Shown here: one piece after another, positions 13,454 through 28,900 of the stretch | Layout of the letters: each line of letters begins with the position of its first letter | Position numbering within the stretch: the stretch's first letter is position 1 | Assembly (NCBI RefSeq): GCF_000003605.2 | Contig: NW_003109081.1 | Coordinates: 597,419 to 661,418, forward strand | DNA length: 64,000 bases | From: Saccoglossus kowalevskii | Taxonomy: Eukaryota; Hemichordata; Enteropneusta; Harrimaniidae | Reading direction: 5' to 3' | Translations under genes and position numbers: made by a program | The notes under the pieces: model-generated | What the model was told of the DNA's origin: nothing | The model's input: only the letters and a program-made list of their open reading frames with translations | Databases searched by the model: none

Positions 13454-16400
13454 AGTCGGATTGTTTTTCATATTCAGATAATTTTTTATCCGTCGATGAA
13501 GATACTTCAGTAGGTAAGAAATTTGCATATGATTTGAATATTAATCTGTGACATCACTGTCCTCAATTGTAATTGGATCACTGGTGAGAATTATATTTAC
13601 ATATTCATAAATGACCAATGACATCGCAATACTGTTGTGTAACACTCTCGCCACTGAAACTTAATTCTGCTACGGAACTCTGTAGTCTATGTAGTCTGTC
13701 ATAAGAAGCCTTGATTGCTATGATCTTGAAGGTATAAACAGAAGGAGTTACAACTGGTTTAAGACCAAAGGTTCCATGATCATTTCAGCCGTTTACTCAG
13801 TAATTATAACGTTTGCTTGTTAATCTAGCAGCAAACAACAAAATTATCTACATATAAGACAAATTAACATATTACAAACGTACTTCGGGAAACCGCCGGG
13901 TCAAGGGTAGTTGTTTAAAATGGTGTCACTGGAAAGTTGTGTACGAGTTCGCGAAGTCAATGATTGTTTCAATTCAGCTGATGTAAATGAAATTGAAGAA
14001 GTCATGATTGAAGAGGATATATGAAACCCAATAAAACTGCCATCTCAAAACTGCGACGCCTGGATAATAGCGAAAGATGTACCCGGAAGTCATGCCACAA
14101 AAAACAAAAACAAAGTTTCCGTCGTCTACTGCATGCACTGAGTACTTCGGAGGAACATAGTTTTAACACCATTGCAAACATCGTAAAGTAGGCTTCAATT
14201 CAAACTAAAAACCATATTTGGTGCAACCATGCGCGAAAACAGCAGTGAGACTTTAAGTACACCAATCTGACACTTTTCTAGTTTAATGAATAATTTAGTG
14301 TTTTTGAAGATGATATTGCACATAAGTCTGTATGATAAATGTCATATACATAATGTACTAATTTCTTTTGTTTCAGGAGAAACAATAGCTTATTTAAATT
14401 CCGAAGGGACTGCTGGCGGTTCCAACTCAACAATATTACATTTAGGTACAATGGATGGTTCAGATGTTCCATGTACTGAGTATGTAGTTTTAGATGAAGA
14501 GATGCAGGCAATTAACTTAACAAAAGCATTGGATAGAGATGTGAGTATTTTTATTTAACTCCAGTAGTTAATAGGCAGGGGGGGGGGGTGCGCGCAAAAT
14601 TTGGTGAAAAAGTCATCAGAAATCCTTGTTGTAAAAGGGGAGCAAAATTTGCCCTTGAAACAGACTACTGTAAAATACTTTATTTTCGCTGGGAATTAAT
14701 TTTCACTGAAGGGATGAGTCAGTGAAAATAAAATTCACCGAATATACCTTTTTTCCTATATTTCACTTTCCACTAATCAACAATCAGTGAAAATAAATTC
14801 CATACAAAACACCCAAAAAGTCTTTTCAGCGAGAATTAATTCCAGCTAAAATAAAGTATTTTACAGTAGGTCCCACACTTTTGACAAAATGAAGGTGGCT
14901 AGAAGACTCAATTTATATTCATAAGTGAGTGAATTTTTTAAAATGTGGGAAAACAAAAAAGTTCTGAATATATGTGTCCGTGAAAACATTCCTCTTTATT
15001 TTTCAAATGGCCAACCCTTAATCTGTTTCAGGAAACAATTTGGCTCACCATTTACTGCTTATGTTTATCTCATTTGGTAAATAAAATTACTGAGTTTCAA
15101 TATTTTGCTCAACACTTATGCAAACACCTGGGCTACTAGGTATATATCGTTGGAATCCATACATGTTTTAGTTTATGTAGCTTTCAGCCAATCGCATGGT
15201 TTACCGCTCAAATTTGTTATTGTTGCAATCTGTCACCTTTTCTGGTTGTGCCACCATCTTGTTATCCCTTGGTGTTCGGAATAAAATGGTTAACTAATGC
15301 TCGTGACTGAGTGATTTGCCTGAGTCAACCGTAGACGTTCCTAAATAGATTGTGGCTATCCCCACAGTATATTTGTTGGTCTCGAAAGAAAAGAAGGCTG
15401 CTATATGTTCAGGAATATGCAGATTTATTGTAGGTTTATTTTACTGATAAAGCACAACTAAGTTTCAATTTGTGTTAATATCTTGGTATCAATTACAAGA
15501 CATCTCTGAAGGGCTACAGTTAAGGATATCTAGTAAACTTGTAACCAGCTTTTAGAAAATGTGCTCACGATTTTAGTAATGAAAGTGTCTACTTTTAGTC
15601 ATTGTTTGAATGAAGTCTGTAAATGGGGGCTATTAGTTTTGTATCTGTGTGTGTGTCTGTCTACACCTGTATCTCAGGCATACTTGGTTTGATCACGTAT
15701 AAACTTCACACATAAATGATACATACATGTATGCAGGTAAATTTGTTTCATCAATTAGTTTTAAGATGGCTGAATGACAGCTATTTTACATACAAAAAAT
15801 ATTTAATATCAAGCATTATTCTCATTCTGAAACCAGATCTTGGTCGTGCATGGATGGATTTTTTTCAAACTGTGAACATACGTTGAACATAATGAGACTT
15901 TGTTATACATCACTTCACTTTGCAGATCAGATTTCAAAATGGTTGAATGGTAGCCATTTTGTTTTAACAAATGCTTTATTTATTACTAGTATGGGACATA
16001 TACACTATTTCACTCTGATATGATTTTACACTGAAAAGTGAACTGGATTGTATCATATCATGACTTGTCTTTCATAGAATAGATACTGGGCGTGCTCATC
16101 TATTAATGTAATTGAAACCATTCATTGTTAAAGAAGGTGATTGGTTTCTGCAAGTCACATGCAATCTTCTGCTGCATGTGATAAGTTAAAAAAATATGGC
16201 ATCTATCAGTATTTGACAAATTTAAAATCTTTTGCGTTTTTTTATAGGAGCCAGTTGGAATAAAATCCATTTCATGTAAACTTACTTGCACAGATCGAAT
16301 CGTGAGTACTATATTTATTGTATGCTAGTTGAAATTCAGAATAAAATTGACATGTATTTTACTAGCTGACGGAAAAAACTTACAGGATAAGAATATGCAA

Positions 16401-16949
16401 CTTTCATAACTATATATGAAGAAGATTTCATGAGAAGCGTACTTGTGTGATTTGTGAACGTTTGTAAGTGATCCCATTCTGTGTGTTTTAATCGAACATA
16501 GTTCTAATCAACACAGAATGCAGTGCTGGGAATTTTTTTTTTATCGTGAACATAAATGAGCCAGATTATTGCTGCATTCAAAAAAGAAAATTGCATGTAT
16601 TACAGGCTTTGCGATACTACCAAAAACAGTCTGAATTAAAAACTAATCTGAGATCTTCATTTCATACAAAATGCTTCCATACACACATTTTATTAATTCT
16701 TGTACATGTAGTACCGGTAACAACAAAAAATTGAACCATATGAAATTCTGTTTGAGTTTAAATTATTTGTGACTGTCAAAATTGCACTCAATCACATCAT
16801 AACAATTATGGTAATTAATCAGTTTACTTGTTATTAATTTATAGCTTGGTTTTCAAGTGGATTATATTATTAATTTTCATGTTGAGGACGTCAACGATAA
16901 TTATCCTTATTTTGTGGGTGAGCTACCATATCATACAGCAGTTAGCGAG
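13454..16949 (+). CDS. PCDH15: PCDH15 exons 1-4: EC1 and the EC1-EC2 linker
   Basis: Four exons: 13454-13513, 14377-14540, 16248-16301 and 16845-16949. The first begins with 2 nt of a split codon and then reads SDCFSYSDNF; its Cys matches the conserved N-terminal Cys of PCDH15. Exon 2 carries EGTAGGSNSTI and ends KALDRD. Exon 3 encodes 18 residues with CKLTC, which supplies the likely disulfide partner. Exon 4 ends EC1 with the canonical calcium linker VEDVNDNYPYF and starts EC2 (YHTAVSE). In vertebrates EC1-EC2 form the handshake with CDH23. All donors are GTRAG-like. Exon 1 is preceded by a weak 'tttacag' acceptor, so an upstream exon ending in phase 1 is required. Confidence 0.88.
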
Positions 16950-19900
16950 GTAAGAACATCCATTTATTAAATCAAACGCTGAAGATGCAAAAACTGTGGT
17001 TGTTTCATGAAAACTAAGATGGGCAGTCTAAATGCTTGTTTCCATGGAAATTATGATGGTTTGTCTCAATGCTTGTTTTTATGGTAATTAAGACAGGAAC
17101 TCTATTCTTGTTTCCATGGAAACTGAGCATGGCATCTCTGTATTTGTTGTGTACATTTCCTAGCTGGTTGTTGCACACAGTAAAAAGCTTGCGTGCACAA
17201 TTTAATCACATGGTCCTTATAGAACTTGAAAACATGATCTATATTGCTTTTATACACTTACGGTATATACAACTATACATGTTGCAGGGCCTGATTTTCT
17301 AATGTTTATTCTATTTACAGCTGGAAGACGTTGGGACAATCATCTTCAGAGTTTCAGCAGAGGATCCAGATAGTGGTGGAGCTGTCAGTTATTATATCAG
17401 ACCAAATCCTGATGACCCGGTAATAGATTCCAACCTCATTCTATTTTGAACTTGTTTAAAGTTTAGAACTATCATCATCATTCAAAAAATAAAACCTGTA
17501 TGATTTGTGGAATACTTATTTTAAACCCATAACTGAAAACCTGTTAAATTATTACTATTTGATTCAAAATTATTAAAGAAAAATTATTTGACAATTATAA
17601 AGTCCTTTCATGACTTAAATGTATGTCGCTAGATGCAGCGAGAACTCTAAATATTACCAATGAATATGACTTCTAAATATTTTCCCTGACCAATCAGAGA
17701 CCGGTACCAGAGGCTGCCTATCAGTTTAGGGCGCCAACTTTATTACTGTGCTGTTGCCATCTTGTTTTGTAGTTTGTCATGAGCTCAAGTTTGTAGTTTC
17801 TTCTATTGTCCCAAACTTTATCCCGTTGAGAATAAACGGTGTTCGATGAGTTTATAAACTATGAGACGTTGCGTTATCCGTAAGTCTACAAATTGAACCT
17901 GCTCGGTGACACCTGATAATACAGCCCAGTCGTTAAGCCACAGTATGCTTACAAGGATATATCAAAACACCAGATAATAATGTTTAAAGCGCTACCATGG
18001 TTACACCGCATCATGTTCGATTTGAGTCCATGTGATGTGTGTTATATATTGTTTGTATGTAGTGCTTTAACTATTCCCTCTGTGCAACAAATTTAGTCAA
18101 ACTACATGCCATACATGGAAGTATCTAATTTTAACTTTTTGAGCACCAATGTCAACTTTCTTCACCTTTCTAAAATAAAACCATTTTTCAAATGTTTTGG
18201 GCAATACCTGTGGTCAATAGTAAATTACGTTCATTTGCTCCGAAAATAACGATTAAACTATGTAAAAGTACAAACAAAACTTTTGCTGGCAACAAAAAAA
18301 TATGGCATTCAAAGAGTGATGATGGTTAAGATGCAGAAAACCTGAATGATTTGAATTTAATTATTGGATGCATATTTTATGACATTCCTTTGTTATATTT
18401 TTGTTTTCAATCCAGAATCATTCTGAAATTTAACCTTAGACCCCAAATTTTGAGCTAAAGTAGTGAAAATTTTAAAATCCATGTTTCCATGGCAACTGTC
18501 CTCTCATTACCTACATGTAGTTGGTACAGTTGGTGAATTATTGTGATAATGATCATCTGATTTGGATAAGGAAAGTAGGAAAAATAAAATATATAAAAAA
18601 AAGCTGAAAACTGGAAACTTCAAAGATATTTTTGTTTTTTATTTCAGGAGTCAAATGAATCATTTAGTATCAGTCTGCCCTCTATTGGAGACATAAAACT
18701 AACCAAGACGCTAGACTACGAGTCAAAAAAAGAATGGAGAATTCTCGTTGAGGCAAAGGTATGTAACATCTTTATATAAAAACATAGATCTTGCAAATCT
18801 GTTTTGTTCTATACATCATACGTCACATCTAGATTTGATGAGAAAGCTGGCGAGATGTAACTTATGAATACTAAGAATCGATTGATTACTGTGTATATAA
18901 AATAAAAACAAATGAAACAAAATATATATGTAGGGGGCGCTATCACTTTTCAGTAATAAATGTTGTAGTCTCTAGTATTTTTAGTCCCCGTTCGGACGTA
19001 GTCCGAAAACGGGGACTTATGGTTTGCCCTGTGTGCGTCCGTGCGTCCGTGATCACCTGTATCTCGAACATGCATGGACCGATTAAGTTCAAACTTCACT
19101 TATACATCACACATTATATGGGACATATGCACATGCATTTTTTTCATGATCCGATTATCGATAGCCGAATAGCGGCCATTTTAAGGCCGAAAATGCATCA
19201 AAATCGCACATTTTCATCATTCCGGACCCGGATCTCAGTTATGCATGGACGGATTTTGTTCAAATTTTGTACATACATTAAACATAATAGGACTTTGATG
19301 CACATTTTTTTTTTTCGGATCAAGTTCGAAATGGCCGACTGGCGGCCATTTTGTCTTAAAGAATTCAGTTCTGGATCCGTATCAGAGAATGTCTGGATTG
19401 ATCAAGTTCAAACTTCACACACACATGGTACATCATGTCACAAATAGATATGTGCATTTGTTTCATGATCCGCTTAACAACAGCTGAATGATGGCCATTT
19501 TAAGGCCGAAAATGCATCAAAATCACGTATTTTCACAATTCCAGAACCGGATCTCAGTCATGCATGGATGGATTTTGTTCAGATTTACTACAATGTGTTG
19601 TACATATGCAGGTGCATTTCAGATCAGACCACTGAAAGTGGTCTGAGATTTCGATCATGATCTGCTTTGAATATATATGTCACTCAAATATGAACGGAAC
19701 GGGGACGTGTCATTGACAATGACTTGTTTAGTATTTAGTATTCAGAATCTAATTCTATTCAAGCTTTCTACAAGTTAGAACATGGATCTTATGAGGCACT
19801 ATTGAAATGCAAATAATCATTTTAAATTCAAAATCATGAATTTCAGTAATATGAATAATAAAAACAAAAGAATATTTATATATACCTGTAGAGGGTACTA

Positions 19901-22900
19901 CTGTGGAATACTTTATTTTCGCTGGAATTAATTTTCACTGAAAAGGCTTTTTGGGCGTTTTGTATGGAATTTATTTTCACTGATTTTTGATGAGTTTAAT
20001 GTGAAATATAGGAAAAAAAGCATATTCGCTGGATTTTATTTTCACGGAATCATTCCTTCAGTGAAAATAGCGAAAATAAATTCCAAGCGAAAATAAAGTA
20101 TTCTACAGTATCACAGGTTGATATTTTCCCCCTATCATGATTATTGCTGGCTATAGGTTGGGTTCTATATAAGTTTGTATATAGATTTGATAGCATTACT
20201 GTGGTGTAGAAAATCCTTGAACTATTTACAGAAAACATTCTATTTCACACAAAACAGAAATAACTCCAATTTAGAATTAGTCCCCGTTCGGACATAGTTC
20301 GAAAACGGGGACTTATGTTTTGACCTCCAAACATACAAACTTCACACATTCATTATACATGATATTATACATATGCACGTCAATTTGTTTCACGATCTGA
20401 TTCAAGATGGCTAAATGGCGGCCATTTTTGTGCTAAAAATCATCAAAATCAAGCATCTCTCTGCTGTTTACAAATGGATTTTGTTCAAACTTGGTTATAC
20501 ATTAGACATTATAGGACCTTGATGCACATTATTTTGTTTCACGATCTGATTCAAGATGGCCGAATGGCGGCCATTTTTGTGCTAAAATATCCTAAAAATC
20601 AACCATTTCTCGGTTATTTACAGATGGATTTTGTTCAAACTTGTTATATACATTAGACATTATGGGACCTTGATGCAAATAATTTTGTTTTTCAGATGAG
20701 ATTCAAAATGGCCAACTGGCGGGCATTTTGTATTAATGAATGTGGTTCTCGTGCCATATCTCTGACTTGCTTTCACTGAATATGTTCACATTTTAAATAT
20801 TCATTATACATCATGTCATAGATAGACAGATATATTGGTTTGAGGATCCTATTCAAAATGGCCGAATGGTGGTCATTTTTGTGCTAAAAAATCATCAAAT
20901 ATCAAGCATTTCTGGCATTTATGGATTGATTTCGTTCAAACTTGGTACATGCATTAGACATTACGGGTTCCTGATGCACGTCATTTTATTTTTCAGATTG
21001 GATTCAAAATGGCTGACTGGCGGCCATTTTGTTTTAATGATTGGGCTTCTAGAGCCATATCTCTTAAATGCTTTGACTGATTATATTCAAATGTTATATA
21101 TTCATTATACATCATGTTATATATATATACATGTATTCAAAATGGCTGATTTTGAATGCTGTTCCAGAGCAATATCATTTCAATGTTAAAAAATCATATT
21201 TCTGACATGGTTATATTCCAGCTATATTACTATAAACAAAACTGTATGTCTTAAATTTGATAACTAATGGGGACTGTGCCATGCATGGCTTGTTTTTTAT
21301 TATTTTGTGATGTTGATTGTTTTAAATATTTCATGATAATTTAAAAAAAAATCAAATCAATAATTAGTAAAATAGCCTAACTAATGGTGTATTCATCTAT
21401 GTTGTGCTTTCTTTTGAAGGACCGTGATCAAGTGGATCCAAAGAGTACAACCACTATATTAACGGTGACAGTACAAGATGGAGATGATCAGGGACCCCAG
21501 TTTCTACCTTGTATTAGAGTTGACAATGTGTGTGCGATGCAAACTTACACAACTCATATACAAGAAAAACAGGTAAAGCAACGTACTGGGACAAATCAAA
21601 ACAATAAAAACAAAATCAACTATTTGTAAAAACTCTAGAGGGTGCTATTACATAACTATTATTTTCTTTCAGAATATCACAGGGTTTTTTGAGTTCAGTC
21701 CTGGTCCCATCTTTGCCATTGATCAAGACGTAAACATTTCAACAGAAATTATCTACTCATTTTTACAAGGTAAAGTATAATGTGTAATAATTTTCCGGTA
21801 ATTTACAGGGTATTTTCATCCTATTATATAAGGAATTGCGAATTCCAAATATGGAATGATTACGCGCATAAGCGTCCTCTAATAATGAAAACAAACATGG
21901 CTGCCACCAGGGTTTGACCGGATTCCACACAAAGAAGTTCGCTGTTGTAAACATTTTGGCATTACCACTCAGACAGTACACTATCGCATCGACCTCCACT
22001 GCGAGTCGGTCGATACTCCCGCTGTCTTCATGCATACTTTGAGGTATCCTCGAAAAAACTTGATATTATGTTTAAACTGAATATGTTTGTTTTGTTTTAG
22101 GTTCTCCTCCAGAATATATAGACTATTTCGAAATTCATCCACATACTGGAAATATTACACTAAAAACACCAGTAGATAGAGGGCTCTTCCAATTCTTCAG
22201 CCTAACAATTAAGGTAAGTCACCGTTATTTTTTCTGTTATTTTTTCTACATTGCTCATACACACTGTTAAAAAATTGGGTAAACTTTAGTTAATGATTTC
22301 AGTTCAGGACTATTTTTAATAGATGTTCGATGATGATAGTAACACGAACAATTAAAACTTATTTTTGATGAACACAGTAACATGACTATTACTTGTGAGA
22401 AATCATGAGTAGAAACAAAAATAACCAATGCTGTGATGAAATTGTGTAAAATTAACAATGAAAAGTAAGCAGGATTTCAAAATTTTCATGTAAATACTTT
22501 AATGTATATTTTCATGACCTGATATCAAGTATAAAACAACTTTTAATTTTAAAACGGCTGATTCACAAATGTCATCAAATCTTGTTTTCACAGGCACAGG
22601 AAGGTACCAACACGGCAAGATATCAAACTGCTAATGTTGACATTTACATTGATGATGTGAACGATAACAAACCGGTATTCTTAGAAACAAGCTATAGTGG
22701 TTTTGTTAAAGAAAATTCTGCTGTTAGCACGACGGTGGTTACCACAGCAACTGGGACATCACCTTTGCAGATTATAGCTGTGGATCTGGATATAGATGAG
22801 GTGAGAGGTCAAATTAAAATATTCTTCTTATTTTTTTTTTTGACATTACTAAGATTTTCTTTCAAGGTGACATTTAAGATCCAGGTCATTTCTTATTTTA

Positions 22901-25900
22901 GTTGATTTATACAACATGCAGAAGAAAAAATATGTTTTTTGGAGTCAAAGTTGTAGCACCACTAAATACTCAGTAACATTGTGGGCATAATTTTTTTTTT
23001 CAATTTTGACCAAGAATTCCAAACTATTTTAAAAATATAACTTTGCTCCAAGACAAAAATATATTTGCGCAAAGTTGCATTTCAAACAGCTGAATTAAAT
23101 CTGAACTTCTTGCTTGCATTTTTTGCTGCTTTATAAACTTAGTGCTGAACCATGAACTTTATTTATTCCATTTTTTTTCCATCTTTCCATAATGATTATC
23201 ACGCTTCATCTTCATCTGTTTCTATGGCTACCATCCTCTCCATCTCCACATTATCATCTTCAATCGTGACATTTTCTGCACCACTACCACCATCAGGAGG
23301 AGGTTTGTTGAACTTGTAGATATTTTTTTGTAGTTTCAGCAATTTTTTTTTTCAAAGCACATGATTTCGTGATTATTATTTATTTAAAAACCAGAAAAAT
23401 TTGACACTTTTCAGAATATTATGATAAGACTACAAGATCTGTGGATTCATTTGAACTTATTTTATGTTTTTTTTCCTTTTTACCAGGGTGTTAGTCCGCA
23501 ATTAGAGTACAAATTCATAGGTGCTGATGGGTGGTTCAGTCCAAGTAAAATTGGTGATACTTTATATGTGGTGGTCAGTGGTGAACTGGACAGAGAAATG
23601 AACACCAGTTTCTTTTTCTGGGTGAGTACAAAGTTGACAGAAATATGAAATACCATATCAAGGATGTATAAGTTAAGGGTTTACAGTTGGGTGATTCTTC
23701 AGGAGATCTCAATATGAAGTTTCACAAATTGCAAGACATTCTCAAAATTATACATTTCTAGAACTCTATAGTGTTCCATTTAGGCTTTTTCAGTTAGTGT
23801 TCTTCATAAAGTATTCACTATGCACATTTTGTTTTTTTCTCTCATTTTGTGATCGGTCAAAACAATTTCAATTGCCCTGTGGATGGAATATGTGCAGAAT
23901 GGAATATTCAGTCCCATGTCAACGAACATAGATAATTGTTTGTAATGCTCTGTGCCACTTTTGTGTATATATCCAAAACGATTGTCTGAAACTGAGCATC
24001 ATTCTATACTCGATCACAATCTTCAGGTTGTTGCTATGGAAACCACCACAGAGGAGACGATGGAGAGTGATCCAGTTGCAATTACCGTGACATTATTAGA
24101 TGAAAATGATAACTATCCCATATTTGCCGGCGGAAATAACTACAGAGTAATGGTGAAAGAAGACGCCATAGTTGGTTCAGTGATACTAAGTGTAAGTATC
24201 AGACTAAATAATAGAACGCCAATTATTATTACTTATATGCTAGCCATGTTCTAATGTTTATTATAGCCTTCGGAGAACTGTGAGTAAATTTCGGCTTAGT
24301 GATCACAATTTAGAAATTGAAAGAGGCAGACAACAAGGACCAAAAAATTCCTGCGGAAGAGCGATTTTGTGAAAAATGTCATACAAATTCAGTTGAGGAC
24401 GAACAACATTTTATCCTAGATTGTGAATTTTTCGATAAAGAAAGAGGGGAACTGTGCTTCATACCCCTAGCAATGTTTCTAAATAAAGTAAAACAGAAAT
24501 CAGGTATATGAAAACTATCATCTCTACAGTGGGAGAATCCTGTAATTAACATTCAAATTTTTCCTATTAAGCTTTTAGCATCTCTTAATTTTATTTTTAT
24601 CTTATCATAGTTTATTTAGCTGATGTATTTTTATGATGTATTTTATTATTTTATTTTATTTTATTTACCATACTGCACCCTCTAATGTCATAGTAGTGTA
24701 ATAAAGTTATTATGATTATTGAATATTGCACAAAAAAATCATGTACATCGATATTATATTAAAATTATTCATTACCAAAATATGGTTTTGTCATTTAAAA
24801 TTTATTTTTAAATATTCCATGATTTGTCTTAACTTCAGGGAAACAGTTTATTGTAAAATATTCACATTGTGAGCACAGTCCAAGAAATTAGAACAAAAAC
24901 CCATTAAACCTGATAGTAAACTCATATTAGTAAATACTTTGGATGCCAAGGTAAACTTTTGTCACAAAATAAAAGTACATAATGGATTAACGTAATGGAA
25001 AAGAATGTCTATTTAGTCTAAAATTAACAAAAGAATCATAGAAAAATGTGCAGAATGTTGAACCATAATAATAATATTCAATAGCTTTATTTCACTTATA
25101 ATACTAGCAGGGGTTTTTCTAGAAAAAAAACTGCAAGAGGGAGCACTGCAATTCAGCGGCGCCACCAAGTGGGGGAGATAGGGTACTCCCTACCAGGGTG
25201 TGGAATTTTTAATAATTCTAAGTTGAAATAGAGCATTCTCTGGCTTCCTTGGGGCCAAAAGACTGGCCACATGTGATCCCTGGTCAATCAGAATTTTATG
25301 GTTGCCAGAGGATCTGCTCCCCAGGGTAAAGGAGCGCATGGCTATGGCATGAGGGCGCTGGATTGTAAACTAACAATAATCTGATTTACCAATGCACATT
25401 TTGATATTTTCTATAGCTGACGGCAAGTGATGAAGACCTGGGAGACAATGGTATAATTGATTTCAGCATTACACATATTGCCAATGGTGCAAGTGATTTG
25501 TTTAATATCAATCAAACCAATGCCACTGCAGTTATTACACTAGCAAAGTCAGAACTGGAAGCCAGGAAAGAATACACCATAACAGTAATGGCAAAAGACA
25601 GGGGTCCAGAAAACAATCAAAAGTAAATATTTAAATATATATATACCGAGGTATATAGTAAGGGTGGATGAAAACGGGTATGCAGCTTTCATAATACTGG
25701 AAACTTGTGTATGGCCATCACATAATGATCCATTGATTTGCATGTAGATTAAATATAAAATAAAAGTATTGGATAATATACTAGTTGGGAATTACATCTA
25801 CTGTCATACTAAGTCTTCAAAACCTATTATTTTAATTTTTTTTTTTTAGTACAAAATTGTCATCGTCTGTTTGTGAAGTGTTGTGTTTATTTATGTTGAG

Positions 25901-28900
25901 TGCGTGATTTCAATGAGGGCATTATCACTATTACCAAAATTATATGCCCTCTTGTTTTATCCACCTTTACCATCCAATTTATATTCTTTGTATGTTTTGT
26001 TATGTATGTTTTCTGTTTTAAAAAAAATGTGGTGGAATCTTTCAAATAGAAGATTTTCTATTCATTGTGAGATCTCACATAATGCTTGAAAGGCTACGTA
26101 TTTCATAGCAAACCAAATACAATTTTTTTGTATCGAGCTATAACTGTTAGTAACTTAGAAATGTATTTTGTTTTTGTTTGTATGTTGTTTGCAAGATGTT
26201 TTGATTCTCCTGTTGTTCCTGACACCTTGTAATATTCAATGGTTTTTGTTTTCATTACTTGAAGCCTAAATTAAAGTTCAACCTTGTTTCAAAAAGAAAA
26301 ATACGAGGTGGACAAAACTAACTATAGCACAATTCTGTGATCTGACAAAATTCTTGAAGCCAATAAACTTACTAAAATCAGCTAAATAATTATCGGTAGG
26401 TGATTGAATTTTTAGAGTAGGTGAAATTTTACAGTAGAACAGAAGAACAGGACACAATGTTGGGAACGCTATTTAAGGCCAAACAAGTAAGCTGAATGCT
26501 GAAATGAGATCTTGGGCATTGACGTCTAAGATGCTTGACAAATTGTTCAATGCAATGGTTTCATGCATTGCTATGGTAACAACATCATCAAAAAAATATG
26601 GTAGAATTGTTAATATGCAATGTACAGTGTGATTACAATGCTTGTGTAATATTCAAAGAAAGCACTTTCAGATTTGTCAATGTTTCTATTTTCAGATCCA
26701 CGCTTGCATTCGTCACTGTGGATGTTATACCAAGTCTGAATGCCAGGAAGCCTGTGTTTACAGAGAATCCATTCCATGCATCTGTTAGTGAGAGTGCTCT
26801 CCCAGGAAATGTCTTTGAAACCGTTACAGTAAGTCCCTATCTTTCAATTCAGATCCTATTATACTTACATGCTTTATTTTCCCGATCAAGAAAGGCTGAT
26901 ATTTACAGTTGTATGATAAATAATACAGAATATTACTGTGCTATTGAAAAGATACCAATTATCTACTGGATTTTGTCACAAACTGGCCTATGTAATATCA
27001 CAAATTTAACAGTAGTAACAGTTTGGTGTTTGTGTTCTAGTACAAGGGATACCTTTGATCACCTAACACTGTGCAAATGATTTGGTATGTTACTCTGAAT
27101 AAAACTCTGATAATATTGTGTATACCAACGCTCTGAATGGTGGAAATGGTATTAGGAGAGTCCAGAGTTAATTGAGTTTCTATTATTTGTTTCTTAATTT
27201 ATTCAGGCAACAGATGCCGACGGTGATACGCTGCATTATAATATCACTGGAGGTGACCCAGACAATGAGTTTTCAATCAATGAATTCAGGTGAATATGCA
27301 TAATTTTGAGATGTTCCCTTAAAGCGACAATAGCTGTGATTTTGAAAGTTTTTGGGTGGTTTGAATATATCCACATTAAAATGACCAAATCTTGACGGAA
27401 TATCATTTTAGACACAATTGCATGGTCAAAGTGACCATACATATAGCTAACATCACATAAAATGCAATGTGAAAACTAAGGGTCGAGTAGTCACCATTTT
27501 GTTGAAATCAGTCATGTGGTGATGACTGAAGAAAATCATGTCGCACAGTATTATGGGATATAACACATAAAATCACCATTGAGAGGCTGTCAGAGAGAGG
27601 CTAAACTAGCCTCTCAAAATGGCAACGTAATCAACATTTTCCCAGGGTCCCCAGTAAGTTGTCATTTTGTACCATAATCTTTGAGGTTTGCTTTACAAAA
27701 ATGGATTTCAATAAATGGCACCTTCAAGAGACTTGTTACAGTTATTGCTATTTTAAACTTGTGTTCAGTTTGTAAATTAACAGTGCCCTCTATGGGTGAA
27801 AAAGTGTAATCTTTTGTTTTCAGTCTGCACCATTACTGGATGCAAAGAAAGTACTGTAAAGATAACAAATCACTAGGTTAAATAATTTTAGCAAATTTGG
27901 TGTTGCATGATGTAATTCTAATGTTAAATGTTTCATTTTAGTGCATTTAGCAGAAAAGCTAATAATTAAGCCCCATAGATGCAACATTTTCTGTAACTTT
28001 TTATTTTTTTCATGACAGTGGTGAAGTATCAATTACAACTAGTCTCAACAGAGAGAGGCAGTCTTTGTATATTTTGACGGTCTCAGCAACTGATCTTAAT
28101 CAGGTAATTTTAGAATTAATATTCAGTAAGTTGTATTTCACGCACTGCGCAATGCCCATCTCATATTTACAGCTTCACATTCTTTCTGATAAGTGTATTC
28201 TGTTTCTGTTTCTGAGTATCAAAAATCAATTCATTTTGCCCGGTTAAGAAGGATTCTGTCGTTCTTTCAATGTTTTTAGGTTACACAAAATCAAATCTTT
28301 TTAAGAAATCTAGACCCAGAAACTCTGTTGCAGCAAATGGCATGCTTCCCATTTTTGCTTTGTGCATACATTAATTTCCATGGTGAAAGTATTCTGTTCT
28401 ATTATTAATGCTCGCTTACAAACAGCATTTTCAGCATTTGAGTTGCATCACAGAATGTTCAATGTCGCTAAGACGTGCACCGATGTACTATGTATTTCTA
28501 TGGGCTCTGTCAAGCTGCTGTAGAACATTAGTCAGTTAGCCGGTGAAAACAAGCTAAAGAAAACTGTACAAACTTAGCTTTGAAGGCAATAATGAACAAC
28601 CAAATTTTTATGTATTGCACATGCTCAGGAGAGGTATAAAAAAAAAATCTGAGAGTTTTCGACTATTCTTTTCACCGGTTATGTTTGCTATAGGCATTGA
28701 AAATGCTGTGAAGTTCGTTCTCAAGAATATGGGATATTAGTTTCAAAGTTCCCAAATTTGAACTAATTCGAATGTTGAATAATGAATTACTTCAAAGTAT
28801 ATCTCATACACAATATGTTTGTATTTTTCAGACTGTAACGACAGAACTCATTGTCACTGTGCTGGACATTAATGATAACAATCCTATATTCAACTCAACA

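Noticed and set aside
19019-19447. 142-codon open frame as a gene
   Set aside because: It lies entirely within the hairpin-headed repeat, whose units recur in other frames.
24317-24511. Open frame with RFCEKCHTN as a PCDH15 exon
   Set aside because: It is a LINE C-terminal zinc knuckle, has no cadherin motif and no matching splice phases.
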